DNA of 9,720 bases from positions 1 to 9,720 of the forward strand of contig JAQGHJ010000198.1 in the NCBI GenBank assembly GCA_028288905.1, read 5' to 3'. This document shows, piece by piece, positions 1-6,897 of this stretch. Under the pieces are notes generated by a model. It did no database searches and was not told the DNA's origin. It saw only the letters and a program-made list of their open reading frames with translations. Both the position numbers and the translations under genes were made by a program. The first letter of the stretch is position 1; each line of letters starts with the position of its first letter. The DNA comes from Phycisphaerales bacterium (lineage in GTDB: Bacteria; Planctomycetota; Phycisphaerae; Tepidisphaerales; Tepidisphaeraceae).

Positions 1-2157
1 GGTCGCCTTGGCCGTCCGCTCGGCGTACTGCCCGCCGCCGCCGATCAGCGATGCCGCGGCGGCGTTGAACGTGCCGGTCCCGGGCAGCTTGCCGCCGAGG
101 GACAGCAGGTCGTAGTTGTCCGACGCCCCGGGCAGCTCCCCGCCCGGCCGCTTCGCCGCCCCCTTCGCCGCCTCGGCCCGCAGGTCGTCCAGCTGCTTCT
201 GGAGCCGGGCGAGCTCCGCCCCGGCCGACCCCTTCGCCCCGTTCAGGGCGTCGGTGATCAGCCCGCCGAGGTCCCCGAGCGGGCCGAGGATGCCGTCGAC
301 GGCCGCCTTGTTCCGGCGGTACGCCTCGTCGAGCTTCGGCCCGAGCCCGGCGGTGCCGCCGGCCACCTCTTTCTCAAGCTGCAGTTCGAGCGGGCTCTTC
401 TGCCGGCCGCCGGCGGTGGGGGCCGCGGTCCCGCCCCCGACGGGCGCGCCCGTCGCGGTGGCGCGGAGGGCGGCGGTCACGGCCGCCTGGATCAGCCCCT
501 GCTTGTTCTTGTCGCCCGCCAGCGTGGCCCACACGTAGTCCGCGATCAGCGGGACGTTCAGCTTGATCAGGCTCCACACCTGGGAGGCGAAGTTGCCGAG
601 GGCGGTGAGCATCTGGGACAGCATCCCGCTGAACCACGTCGGCCCCTGCGACGTCAGCCACTTGAACGCGGCCGGCACGAGGTCCGTGACGAAGTACAGG
701 ACGTTGCCCCACATCCGGACGAACGCCAGCTCGACGGCCGACACGGCGAGGGACGCGACGTCCCGCCAGTTCGTGACGGCGACCTCGACGGCGCTGAACG
801 CCCGGACGGCGAGGTCGACGGCGACCCGGAACACCCGGCCGATCGCGTCCCCGACCTGCCCCCAGCTCAGCCCGACCAGCCGGAGGGCCGGGTCCGTCAT
901 CGCCACGACCCGGCCGAGCAGGTCGCCCCACGCGCCGGCGATCGGGCCGGCCGCCACCGTCCACAGGTCGGCGACGGCGACGATCCCCCGCTGGACGACC
1001 ATCCGGACGCCGGTCATCGCGATCTGGGCCGCCAGCGCCCAACGGCCGCCGGACAGGGCGTCGGACACGCCGTGGAACGCGGACTCGGCGTCGTCGGCGA
1101 CCCGGCCGAACGCGGCCCCGAGCACCGCAAGGGCGGGCCGGCCGACCCCGCTGGCGTACACGAGGTACCCGCCGAGGGCGGCGACGGCCGCCAGCGTCAG
1201 GCCGAGCGGCGACACGAGCAGGCTCGCGGCCGACGCGACGGCCGACAGCGTCGGGCCGATCAGCCCGACGGCCTTGCCGGCGACCACCATGGCGGTCCCG
1301 AGCCCGACGAGCACGGCCCCGACCGACCCGACGGCCACGGCCACCCGGAACACCGTCTCGATCAGCGCCTTGTTCTCGCTCGTCCACCGCATGACCTGGA
1401 CGACGACGGCGGTGATCCGCTCCGTCTTCTGCCGCAGCACCGGGATGACGCCCTCGGCCACGGTCTGCCCGAGCTGCTGGAGCACGGCGGCGAGGTCCCC
1501 GAGGGACATCTTGAACGCGGCCGCCGACTGGATGCCCTCCGTCCCCTCGGTGAGCCCGAGCTCGCGGGCCCGCTGCCGCCACCGCTCCAGCCCGGCCGCC
1601 CCGTCGCGCAGCAGCGGGAGCAGGGCCGTGCCGGTCCGGCCGAACACCTGCATCGCGACGGCCGCCCGGACGGTCGGGTCGGCGACCCGGGCGAGCGCGT
1701 CGGCCATCGCCGAGAACCGCTGCTCGGGGCTCATCTTGTTCAGGGCCCCGACCGTCAGGCCGAGCCGGGCCAGGGCCGTCTGCGCCTCGGCCGAACCCTG
1801 CGCGGCCGTCACCATGAACTGGCCCATCTTGCGGACGGCCGTCTCCAGCGTCTCGAAGTCGGCCCCGGTCTGCTCGGCCCCGTACTTCAGCTCGCTGAGC
1901 GCCCCGACGGCCACGCCGGTCCGCTGGGACGCCCGCAGCAGGGACTGGCCCCAGTCGGCCGCCCGGAACGCCAGCGCCGTCAGCGGGACGGTCACGGCGG
2001 CGGCGGCGGCGGACAGCCCGGCCCCCACCTCCATGATCATCGAGCCCCACGCCTGGAGCTTGGCCGAGACGCGGGCGAGGCCGGCGTCGAACGGGGACTC
2101 GTCCGTCCCGATCTCGACGACGGCCTTGCCGGCGCGGATGTCGTTGGGTCCTGCCAT
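1..2157 (-). CDS. Tail tape measure protein, C-terminus beyond the window
   Basis: At least 719 residues are encoded, with no stop before the left edge. Tape measure proteins set tail length and line the tube until DNA injection. Visible parts: an N-terminal coiled segment; a hydrophobic Ala/Val-rich stretch (44-65); a conserved-looking block SPEQRFSAMADALARVADPT (143-162) followed by V-A-M-Q-V-F-G-R-T-G-T-A-L-L-P-L-L, a signature of TP901-type tape measure proteins; a long hydrophobic region (about 270-334) with likely membrane-active helices; further helices with Trp and Phe; and a C-terminal visible part with a coiled coil (ELARLQKQLDDLRAEA, about 645-660). The start is ATG 2157 (MAGPNDIRAG), 14 nt after the gp10-like stop; no Shine-Dalgarno is evident. 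An overlapping frame at 374-2167 is Arg-rich and is only a shadow. Following frameshifted chaperones is the expected place. Confidence 0.9.
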   Translation of the reverse strand, partial: MAGPNDIRAGKAVVEIGTDESPFDAGLARVSAKLQAWGSMIMEVGAGLSAAAAAVTVPLTALAFRAADWGQSLLRASQRTGVAVGALSELKYGAEQTGADFETLETAVRKMGQFMVTAAQGSAEAQTALARLGLTVGALNKMSPEQRFSAMADALARVADPTVRAAVAMQVFGRTGTALLPLLRDGAAGLERWRQRARELGLTEGTEGIQSAAAFKMSLGDLAAVLQQLGQTVAEGVIPVLRQKTERITAVVVQVMRWTSENKALIETVFRVAVAVGSVGAVLVGLGTAMVVAGKAVGLIGPTLSAVASAASLLVSPLGLTLAAVAALGGYLVYASGVGRPALAVLGAAFGRVADDAESAFHGVSDALSGGRWALAAQIAMTGVRMVVQRGIVAVADLWTVAAGPIAGAWGDLLGRVVAMTDPALRLVGLSWGQVGDAIGRVFRVAVDLAVRAFSAVEVAVTNWRDVASLAVSAVELAFVRMWGNVLYFVTDLVPAAFKWLTSQGPTWFSGMLSQMLTALGNFASQVWSLIKLNVPLIADYVWATLAGDKNKQGLIQAAVTAALRATATGAPVGGGTAAPTAGGRQKSPLELQLEKEVAGGTAGLGPKLDEAYRRNKAAVDGILGPLGDLGGLITDALNGAKGSAGAELARLQKQLDDLRAEAAKGAAKRPGGELPGASDNYDLLSLGGKLPGTGTFNAAAASLIGGGGQYAERTAKAT

Positions 2158-2171
2158 GGGGGTTCACGCGG

Positions 2172-2609
2172 TCAGGGGCGGAGGGAGTTGGCCCACACGT
2201 CCGTCAGCGTGCCGGCCTCGGCCTCCGCCTGCAGGGCCGGGGCCATGAACGGGTTGCCGTGGTACCGGGCGGTCCGGGTGCGGCCACCGGGGGTGCCCCT
2301 TTGGACGGTGCCGCCGAACTCCAGCAGGTGCGGGGCCTCGCCCTTCACGAACGGGACCGGGCCGACGACGACCGACTTCGCCTCCGGGTCGAGCGCGAAG
2401 AACAGCAGGTCCTTCAGGTTGCCGGCGTGGGCGCTCGGCGGGCCCCCGGCGGCCGCCACCGCCTTCCGCCGCCGCATGGACGACCGGGCCCGCTGGCGGA
2501 CGAACGCCCCGACCTTGGACAGCACGGCCGCCCGGGTCCGACCGATCGCCTCGACGACCGCCCGGCGGTCGAAGAACTGCGACTTGACGCGGGCGACGGG
2601 GGCGGGCAT
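2172..2609 (-). CDS. HK97 gp10-like tail completion protein
   Basis: The 145-residue product matches the HK97-gp10 / lambda gpZ-like group of neck and tail-completion proteins. An N-terminal helix is very basic (RARSSMRRRKAVAAA, 40-54). The characteristic part is A-P-H-L-L-E-F-G-G-T-V (92-102) followed by RYHGNPFMAPALQAEA (115-130): family members carry an A-x-x-x-E-F/Y-G-T motif, then N/R-P-F-M-x-P-A-L/F near the end. ATG at 2609 begins 10 nt after the chaperone fusion stop; no clear Shine-Dalgarno is seen, so coupled translation is likely. In lambda and HK97 such genes come before the tube gene; here it sits between the chaperones and the tape measure. The motifs make the family call fairly firm; the exact role (tail completion or head-tail joining) is inferred. 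Confidence 0.75.
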   Translation of the reverse strand: MPAPVARVKSQFFDRRAVVEAIGRTRAAVLSKVGAFVRQRARSSMRRRKAVAAAGGPPSAHAGNLKDLLFFALDPEAKSVVVGPVPFVKGEAPHLLEFGGTVQRGTPGGRTRTARYHGNPFMAPALQAEAEAGTLTDVWANSLRP

Positions 2610-2619
2610 CGGGCGGGGC

Positions 2620-3368
2620 TCACGTCTTGGCGACGAGCAGGGGCACGAGGACGGACAGGGGCACGACCAGCGGCTTGTCGGCCTCGGCCCGCTCGGCCGC
2701 GTGGTCGGGGTGAAAGTCTCGAGGCTGGGCGAGCTTGGCCTTGGCGTCCCGGAACGGGTTGGCGTTGACGATCGTCGCCATCAGGCTCGCCGTCTGGTCC
2801 CACGCGACCCGCTTGCGGCCGGCCGCCATCCACGCCAGCTCGCGGAGCGTCAGGGGGTGAGGGTCGACGCCGACGATGCCGGCGAGCTCGAAGGCGAGCC
2901 GCCAGAAATCGACGGGCGGGGGCGGCTTGCCTCCAGTTCCTCGGTCACCTTCGCCAGCACCGCCAGGGCGTCGATGCTGTCCACCTCCGCCCCCGCCTTG
3001 TCCGTCAGCAGGGTCCCGATCTCCTGCACCTTGCCGACGAGCTTCCTCATCACCTCTCGCCGGCCGCTCGGGAAAAAATCGGCGAGGTCCCCCAGCAGGG
3101 CCATCAGCCCCGCCTCGACCGCGTCGCCGGCCATCGCCTCGGCGAACTGGTCGGGCGTGACCCCGTCGGCCTCCGCCTGGGGCTTGCACAGGGCGTACAG
3201 CACGTCGACCAGCTGCATCGGGTCGGCGGACAGCCGGGCGATCAGGCTGGTGTCGCCGTCGCCGAGCTTCAGCAGGTCGACGTTCGCGACGTCGCGGACG
3301 CGCTTGATCGTGCCGACGTTGACGGCGACGTTCCACGTCCGTTTCTCGTTGTCCTTGAACGTCTTCAC
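2620..3368 (-). CDS. Tail assembly chaperone, -1 frameshift fusion (G-T-like)
   Basis: Joining the zero frame to the -1 frame near 2920 gives about 249 residues. The -1 part reads PPPPVDFWRLAFELAGIVGV, then D-P-H-P-L-T-L-R-E-L-A-W-M, GRKRVAWDQTASLMATIVNA, and an end with F-H-P-D-H-A. It has aromatic, leucine and helix patterns of a real protein and resembles the -1 products of planctomycete-type chaperones (L-T-L-R-E-L-x-x-M, then W-x-x-T-A-x-L-M-A, then D-F-H-P). The frame has no plausible separate start with a Shine-Dalgarno before this segment. In lambda and most siphophages G and G-T are made from one start in fixed ratio by a -1 slip, and the longer form contacts the tube subunit. The stop (2620-2622) lies 10 nt before the next gene. 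A sequencing indel could mimic this, but then the short form would not be expected. Confidence 0.72.
2850..3368 (-). CDS. Tail assembly chaperone, zero-frame product (G-like)
   Basis: The 172-residue zero-frame product starts at GTG 3368 with GGAG 5 nt upstream. MKTFKDNEKRTWNVAVNVGT (1-20) is a small beta N-terminus, then come a helix with V-R-D-V (25-28) and the helices DPMQLVDVLYALCKP (49-63), FAEAMAGDAVEAGLMALLGDLADFF and a C-terminal helix. The family recalls proteins I have seen in planctomycete prophages between tube and tape measure genes; in that place chaperones bind the tape measure and deliver tube subunits. The last roughly 22 residues (RPRPSISGGSPSSSP and after) are low-complexity and look like read-out of another frame, while the -1 frame over the same DNA encodes a well-ordered protein segment. 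This points to a -1 frameshift producing a longer form. Confidence 0.82.
   Translation of the reverse strand: MKTFKDNEKRTWNVAVNVGTIKRVRDVANVDLLKLGDGDTSLIARLSADPMQLVDVLYALCKPQAEADGVTPDQFAEAMAGDAVEAGLMALLGDLADFFPSGRREVMRKLVGKVQEIGTLLTDKAGAEVDSIDALAVLAKVTEELEASRPRPSISGGSPSSSPASSASTLTP
2918..2924 (-). other. Candidate -1 ribosomal slip site
   Basis: In the zero frame the codons are CGC CCC CGC (residues 149-151). The run of five C lets tRNA-Pro on CCC move back one base and still pair fully with CCC, after which the frame reads P-P-V-D-F-W. It is not a classic X-XXY-YYZ heptamer, because the neighbouring codon would not re-pair perfectly. The slip must occur before the ordered DFW segment and before the stop at 2850, so the true site could also be somewhat upstream. 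Confidence 0.35.
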
Positions 3369-3415
3369 GGTTCTCCGTTCGGGGTTGGGGTGAGGCGGCG
3401 ACCGGGCCGGCCGGA

Positions 3416-3910
3416 TCAGTCGTCGTCGCCGACCCGGACGACCTCGGGCGGGACGAGCGACGGGCCCGGCTTCACCGTGAACTTAGCGGTCTGCCCCTCG
3501 GCCAGGGCCTCGCCCTTCTCCCACTTCGTCACGACGTAGTCGGCCCACGTGCCGGTGGCCCCGTCCTCGGTGCTCGGGCGGTCGAGAAACGCGATCGGGA
3601 TCGTCTTCCGCTGGACGAAGGCCGAGAGGAGGGCCAGCACCACGGGGTCGGCCGTGTTCCATATCGCGGAGATGTCGACCGAGCACTTGAGCAGGGTGGG
3701 GAGGGTGATCATGTTCCCCTTGTCCCCGCGGGTCGTGATGTCGGCCTCGCCCATCTCCAGGGGGATGGTGAGGTCGCGGACGCACTTCATCTCGACGAGC
3801 GACCCGGGGGCGGCCCCGACGTGGACGCCGGCGGTCTCGGTGCCCCACGTGGCGCGGGAGCCGGTGGTCAGGCAGTAGGCGACGGCGGAAAATCCGGCGG
3901 AAATCGACAT
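3416..3910 (-). CDS. Major tail tube protein
   Basis: This 164-residue protein is the likely subunit of the tail tube. I chose ATG 3910, which has GGAG with a 7-nt spacer; a longer frame to 4066 would add 52 residues that are only an out-of-frame reading of the preceding gene. The tube pattern is clear: a short N-terminal arm, V-x-D-L-T-I-P-L-E (43-52) followed by E-A-D-I-T-T-R-G-D-K-G (54-64), a hydrophobic helix (ADPVVLALLSAFVQ), a strand with F-L-D-R-P, a W-A-D-Y-V-V-T-K-W-E strand and an F-T-V-K-P end. The strand with E-x-D-x-x-T/S-R, then a loop, recurs in siphophage tube proteins. It lacks a C-terminal Ig-like domain, as expected for its length. The acidic end (VGDDD) is short. Neighbours (terminator before, frameshifted chaperones after) match lambda U-V-G/GT. 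Confidence 0.83.
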   Translation of the reverse strand: MSISAGFSAVAYCLTTGSRATWGTETAGVHVGAAPGSLVEMKCVRDLTIPLEMGEADITTRGDKGNMITLPTLLKCSVDISAIWNTADPVVLALLSAFVQRKTIPIAFLDRPSTEDGATGTWADYVVTKWEKGEALAEGQTAKFTVKPGPSLVPPEVVRVGDDD

Positions 3911-3936
3911 GGGATGACTCCGAAAGGGGGAGGCGG

Positions 3937-4407
3937 TCAGGCGTTCAAGCGGAACGTGAACTTGACGACGTTGGTGAACGTCCGGTGCTGGAGCAGGTGG
4001 GCGGGCTCGACGGTCGGGTCGTGCTGCACCCGGACCAGCTGCGCCCCGGTGGCCCCGGCGTACCACCCGGCCGGCACGGCGTCGGCGACCGCCTCGGCCA
4101 GCCCCATCAGGGCGTCGATCTCGGGGTTGGCGTCCTCGGCCGTCGGGTTGGCGGCGGTCGTGAGCCGCTTCTGGACCCCGACGTCGACGACGAAGTCCCG
4201 CCGGCTGTGCCCGCGGCTGATGAACTCCCGCTCGTTCTCCCGGGCGAACACGGTCACGACGAGCGTCTTGAAGTCGCGGAGGTCGACGCCCGGCACGTAC
4301 GTCCGCTTGGCGACGAACCCCCCGCCGAAGTCGGCCGGCGAGTCCGCGGCCAGCTCGTTCAGCTTGGCCTTAAGGGCCTCGGCAATGGCGGCGTTTCGGC
4401 TGGTCAC
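3937..4407 (-). CDS. Probable tail terminator / tail completion protein
   Basis: The 156-residue product starts at GTG 4407 without a clear Shine-Dalgarno. It has an N-terminal helix (AAIAEALKAKLNELA, 6-20), a strand pair (DFKTLVVTVFAR), an R-R-D-F-V-V-D-V-G-V strand, a second helix (EIDALMGLAEAVADAV), and a closing segment ending TFTNVVKFTFRLN. This alpha/beta plan with two helices against a sheet is that of tail terminators such as lambda gpU, which cap the tail tube and stop its growth. Its place immediately before the tube gene is the same as U before V in lambda. I infer the role from fold pattern and position, and am fairly sure it is a real virion gene. Confidence 0.7.
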   Translation of the reverse strand: MTSRNAAIAEALKAKLNELAADSPADFGGGFVAKRTYVPGVDLRDFKTLVVTVFARENEREFISRGHSRRDFVVDVGVQKRLTTAANPTAEDANPEIDALMGLAEAVADAVPAGWYAGATGAQLVRVQHDPTVEPAHLLQHRTFTNVVKFTFRLNA

Positions 4408-4438
4408 GGGGGCGAGCGCGAGGGGCGGGACGGCCGAT

Positions 4439-4633
4439 TTACTTCCCGGCGGCGGACGCGGCGGCGGCCTTCGGGGTCGCGCCGCTCCGCAGTCGGTCGA
4501 CGGCCGCCTTCAGCTTGTCCCGGCGGGCCTTGGCGGTCGCGAGTTCTCCCTCGCGGGCCGTCACGTCGGCGTCGGCCGCCTGCAGCTGCTTGATCTTGGC
4601 GGCGAGGGCGAGGACTTCGTCATCGTTGTTCAT
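4439..4633 (-). CDS. 64-aa hypothetical protein, helical coiled coil
   Basis: I do not recognise this gene. The 64-residue product is nearly all predicted helix: after an acidic start (MNNDDEVLALAAKIKQLQ) hydrophobic residues recur at 3-4 spacing through to about residue 50 (DKLKAAVDRLRSG), typical of a coiled coil, and it ends in a basic, Ala-rich tail. ATG at 4633 has GGAG with a 6-nt spacer, a stronger site than either neighbour's, suggesting it is made in more copies than the connector proteins beside it. It ends with TAA, unlike most neighbours. It might be a small assembly chaperone or a minor neck component; nothing visible decides this. Confidence 0.7.
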   Translation of the reverse strand: MNNDDEVLALAAKIKQLQAADADVTAREGELATAKARRDKLKAAVDRLRSGATPKAAAASAAGK

Positions 4634-4658
4634 GGCGTTCTCCGGTCAGGATTGGGGG

Positions 4659-5063
4659 TCAGGCGTCGTCGGGCGTCATCGGCCCGACGTACTTCGTGTG
4701 GAGCCGGATGACGGTCCGCTGGGGGTCCGAGTACCGCCAGCACGGTTCGCCCGGCAGCTCCATCACCTCGAACGCGGCCCCGGTCTGCGGGTTGCCCTCG
4801 ACGATCCGGTCCCCGCCCCGCGGCTCGACCGCCTGCCCGCCGATGACCAGGGCGGCCGCGTCGATCAGGTAGTCCCGGGACTCGGTCCGGACGCTCAGCC
4901 CGTAGTCGTCCCGGTTGCCGGTCACCGCCCGCCCGACCGTCGCTAGGACGGCGACGGCGTCGGACCCGCGGTAGTAGGTCACGGGGGAGCCGGCCACGCC
5001 GACGAGGGCCCGGCGGGAGGCGGCGGCCGCGAGGGCCATCGGGTTGGGGGCGGGGGCGGGCAC
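4659..5063 (-). CDS. Probable head completion or head-tail connector protein
   Basis: The product is 134 residues from a GTG at 5063; an ATG at 5039 (residue 9) would give 126 residues, and neither has a clear Shine-Dalgarno. The N-terminal part has an Ala-rich helix (MALAAAASRRALV), then VTYYRGSDAVAVLATVG, a D-Y-L-I-D-A-A-A-L segment, a V-E-P-R-G-G-D-R-I-V-E loop, and a C-terminal GEPCWRYSDPQRTVIRLHTK. Small beta-barrel proteins with a YRRG-type strand and a D-x-x-x-T-x-R-I-H-T-K end are common after capsid genes in planctomycete prophages, in the place held by lambda FII or other neck proteins. It starts 4 nt after the cement gene stop, so coupled translation is likely. Role is inferred mainly from position. 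Confidence 0.72.
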   Translation of the reverse strand: MPAPAPNPMALAAAASRRALVGVAGSPVTYYRGSDAVAVLATVGRAVTGNRDDYGLSVRTESRDYLIDAAALVIGGQAVEPRGGDRIVEGNPQTGAAFEVMELPGEPCWRYSDPQRTVIRLHTKYVGPMTPDDA

Positions 5064-5067
5064 GGGT

Positions 5068-5475
5068 TCAGGCCATCAGCTCGGCGGTGAAGCTGGCCGT
5101 GCTGCTGTTGCCGGTGGCGCTCCCGGTCGCCCGGACGCCGATGTACCGCTTGACGTTCGTCGGCGGGCGGTAGCGGTACGTGGCCGTCCCGGCACCGGCA
5201 CCGGCGGCACCCGTCTGGACGCCGATCGCGGTGGCGAGGACGGCCGGGCTCGACAGGTCGGCGTTGTCCGAGTGGACGACGTCGTACGTGAGCGTCTTGG
5301 CGTCCGGCTGCTGGGTCACGTTCAGCGCCGGGGCAGTGACGACGAGCTCGACGTTCGCGACGAAGTCGCTCCGCGGGCTAATCTCCAGGTCGATCGACGG
5401 CGACGTGACGGCGGCCGCACCGTTCGGCAGGGCCTGCGTCACCCGCAACAGTTGGTCTCGGACGAGGAAGGGCAT
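5068..5475 (-). CDS. Capsid cement protein, Bbp16-like
   Basis: This 135-residue protein resembles the Bbp16 cement family of BPP-1-type phages, which bind the outer capsid surface and strengthen it. The pattern is a short N-terminal segment, then a beta-rich domain: SPSIDLEISPRSDF (25-38), the strand VANVELVVTAPAL, a central TLTYDVVHSDNADL, and the end with an R-P-P-x-x-V-K-R-Y-I-G-V segment followed by T-A-S-F-T-A-E-L. That C-terminal Lys-Arg-Tyr strand plus a final TAxL strand is what I recall for Bbp16. ATG at 5475 has AAGGA with an 8-nt spacer. Finding it two genes after a Bbp17-like capsid strengthens the call, since the two genes are neighbours in BPP-1. Evidence is by-eye similarity; another decoration protein family is the main alternative. 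Confidence 0.68.
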   Translation of the reverse strand: MPFLVRDQLLRVTQALPNGAAAVTSPSIDLEISPRSDFVANVELVVTAPALNVTQQPDAKTLTYDVVHSDNADLSSPAVLATAIGVQTGAAGAGAGTATYRYRPPTNVKRYIGVRATGSATGNSSTASFTAELMA

Positions 5476-5509
5476 GGTCGTGTTCCTTGCGTGTCAGGGG
5501 ACGGGCGAC

Positions 5510-5524
5510 CGGCCGCGCCGGCCG
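5510..5524 (-). other. Hairpin between the 86-aa gene and the cement gene
   Basis: CGGCCG (5510-5515) and CGGCCG (5519-5524) flank a 3-nt loop and form a 6-bp GC stem in the 61-bp gap. Each arm is itself palindromic, so chance pairing in such GC-rich DNA is a real alternative. Confidence 0.3.
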
Positions 5525-5536
5525 CGGGGGATCGGC

Positions 5537-5797
5537 TCAGGGGCGGTGGTGGCTGTCCGGCAGCTTGCCGGTCGGGTCGTGCGGCGAACCGGTGATCGTG
5601 ACCGGCTTGCCGTGCTGCTCGAACGCCACGTCGGCCCGGCCGTCCTCGTGCTGGACGATCACGTTGCCGGGGTAGGTGACGCCGCCGACCCCGACGACGT
5701 GGACGACCTCGCCGGCCGCCACCTGCTTCATCGTGGTCGGGCGGGCCGTGGTCGCCGTGGTCACGGCCGTGCGCGCCTTGTTGATCTCGTCGGGCAT
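5537..5797 (-). CDS. 86-aa hypothetical protein of the head module
   Basis: I do not recognise this gene. The product (86 residues) has a Thr/Ala-rich N-terminus (TAVTTATTARPTT, 10-22), a core rich in Val and Gly with alternating polar residues that looks like small beta-strands (about 27-70), and a polar His-rich end (PDSHHRP). ATG at 5797 has GGAG with an 8-nt spacer, a good site, so it is probably made in quantity. It lies between capsid and cement genes. A small decoration or head-stabilising protein, or a lambda FI-like accessory, would fit the place, but no sequence feature proves either. Codon bias matches its neighbours. Confidence 0.75.
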   Translation of the reverse strand: MPDEINKARTAVTTATTARPTTMKQVAAGEVVHVVGVGGVTYPGNVIVQHEDGRADVAFEQHGKPVTITGSPHDPTGKLPDSHHRP

Positions 5798-5837
5798 GGG
5801 TTGCTCTCCATCAGCGGGTAAGGGATCGAAGGGGGCC

Positions 5838-5863
5838 GAGCTCGGGGCGTGGGCCCCGGGCTC
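5838..5863 (-). terminator. Strong hairpin overlapping the capsid gene stop
   Basis: GAGCTCGGGGC (5838-5848) and GCCCCGGGCTC (5853-5863) form an 11-bp stem with one mismatch and a 4-nt loop, beginning within the capsid TGA. Downstream on the minus strand the sequence is GGCCCCCTTCGATCCC, without a proper U-tract. It could be a partial terminator that reduces read-through past the most abundant gene, or a stabiliser of the capsid mRNA 3' end. Pairing is seen directly; the role is inferred. Confidence 0.5.
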
Positions 5864-6824
5864 ACAGCGTCAGCGGCTCGTCGTTCGCGATGGCGTCGGT
5901 CACCTGGATCGGGATGCCGAACGCGGAGTCGGGCAGGGCCGCGACGGCCCCGATGCCGCCCCCGGGCGTGGTCGGGCCGGCGAAGATCGTCACGCTCAGG
6001 CTCCGGCTCGCCTGGAGCTGGGACAGCGACCGGCGGTTCATCAGGATCATGTCGGGCTTGGCCCCGACCTGGAACTTGGCGAGGGCGGCGGCGATCAGGG
6101 CGTCGGTCAGCCCCTTGCCGTTGTCCTCGGTCAGCTTCTTGATCCGGACCAGCCCGCGGTAGGACCCGACCTGCAGGCCGGGCCGGGCCAGCAGCGTCTG
6201 GACGTAGCCGGTGAACGGCTTGTTGTAGGCGTCGTACAGGTCCTGAATCCGCGGGTCGCCGAGGGCCAGCTCGCCCCCCTGGCCCCACACCCACTGGACG
6301 TCCTGCGGACCGAACTTCACCAGCCACACGCTCGACCCGGTGTTCGCGGTCGTGCCGCCGGCGTCGACCACGTTGTTCAGCGGGTCGTAGGCGTCGATCA
6401 GCCCCGGGAACCCGCTGGCGTTCCCGAACGTCGGGTTCCGCCCGTAGTAGAACTGGGCCGACAGGTCGATCATGGCCTTCTCCATGACCCCGGCCGCCTC
6501 CATCGCGAGGAAGGCGGGCGCGCCGTCCTCGTAGGCGTCGGCGACCGCCTTGTCGACCTCGAACCGGGGCTCCATGATGAACGTCTCGACGAGCCGGTTC
6601 TCGAACGTCGACTTGCCGGCCGTCACGCCCTGGTTGGCGTCGCGGAAGGTGGAGCCGGTGAAGAGCCCGGTACGGACGAGCGTCTTGTAGTTCAGGCCGT
6701 TGATCGTCCGGGCCGCCCCGAGGGACAGTTCCGGGTGGGCCTTGGTCGTCTCGTCGATCAGGCCGACGACGGCATCGCTGCCGTTGGCCTTGGCGATGTC
6801 TAGCAGCGTGGCTCGCGTGGTCAT
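5862..6824 (-). CDS. Major capsid protein, BPP-1 Bbp17-like
   Basis: This 320-residue protein is the main shell subunit. It begins MTTRATLLDIAKANGSDAVV, a start I associate with the major capsid family of Bordetella phage BPP-1 and many related podophages and prophages. Further family-like segments are INGLNYKTLVRTGLF (41-55), FRDANQGV (60-67), ENRLVETFI (75-83), the Gly/Thr-rich GGTTANTGSSVWLVKFG (156-172), and PDMILMNRRSLSQLQASR (257-274). Length is near the family's usual 320-340 residues. ATG at 6824 has AAAGGA with an 8-nt spacer, consistent with the high expression a capsid needs. It lies between scaffold and cement genes, and a strong hairpin begins at its stop codon. No N-terminal delta-domain is evident, so assembly is probably guided by the separate scaffold. 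Family assignment is from recalled pattern, not from a search. Confidence 0.9.
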   Translation of the reverse strand: MTTRATLLDIAKANGSDAVVGLIDETTKAHPELSLGAARTINGLNYKTLVRTGLFTGSTFRDANQGVTAGKSTFENRLVETFIMEPRFEVDKAVADAYEDGAPAFLAMEAAGVMEKAMIDLSAQFYYGRNPTFGNASGFPGLIDAYDPLNNVVDAGGTTANTGSSVWLVKFGPQDVQWVWGQGGELALGDPRIQDLYDAYNKPFTGYVQTLLARPGLQVGSYRGLVRIKKLTEDNGKGLTDALIAAALAKFQVGAKPDMILMNRRSLSQLQASRSLSVTIFAGPTTPGGGIGAVAALPDSAFGIPIQVTDAIANDEPLTL

Positions 6825-6897
6825 GGTCCGTGTCCTTTCGGGGGTTCTGGCGGCCGCCCCGTGAACACGGGCCGGCGGTCGGGCGGGGGGTCAACGC

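Noticed and set aside
374..2167. Minus-strand 597-codon frame over the tape measure gene
   Set aside because: It is an Arg-rich shadow one frame off. The real frame gives a coherent tape measure protein but has no stop inside the window.
1072..3393. Plus-strand 773-codon open frame, and another of 561 codons at 563-2248
   Set aside because: Composition is Arg/Gly/Pro/His-rich in codon-shadow style, no domain pattern is seen, and both lie opposite well-supported tape measure, gp10-like and chaperone genes. They are products of the GC skew in codon positions.
3911..4066. 52-codon upstream extension of the tail tube gene
   Set aside because: It overlaps the terminator-like gene out of frame and reads as Arg/Pro-rich shadow; ATG 3910 has a good ribosome site.
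5761..6894. Minus-strand 377-codon frame over the capsid gene, and the 475-codon frame at 7893-9320 over the portal
   Set aside because: Both are out-of-frame Arg-rich readings of clearly recognised genes.
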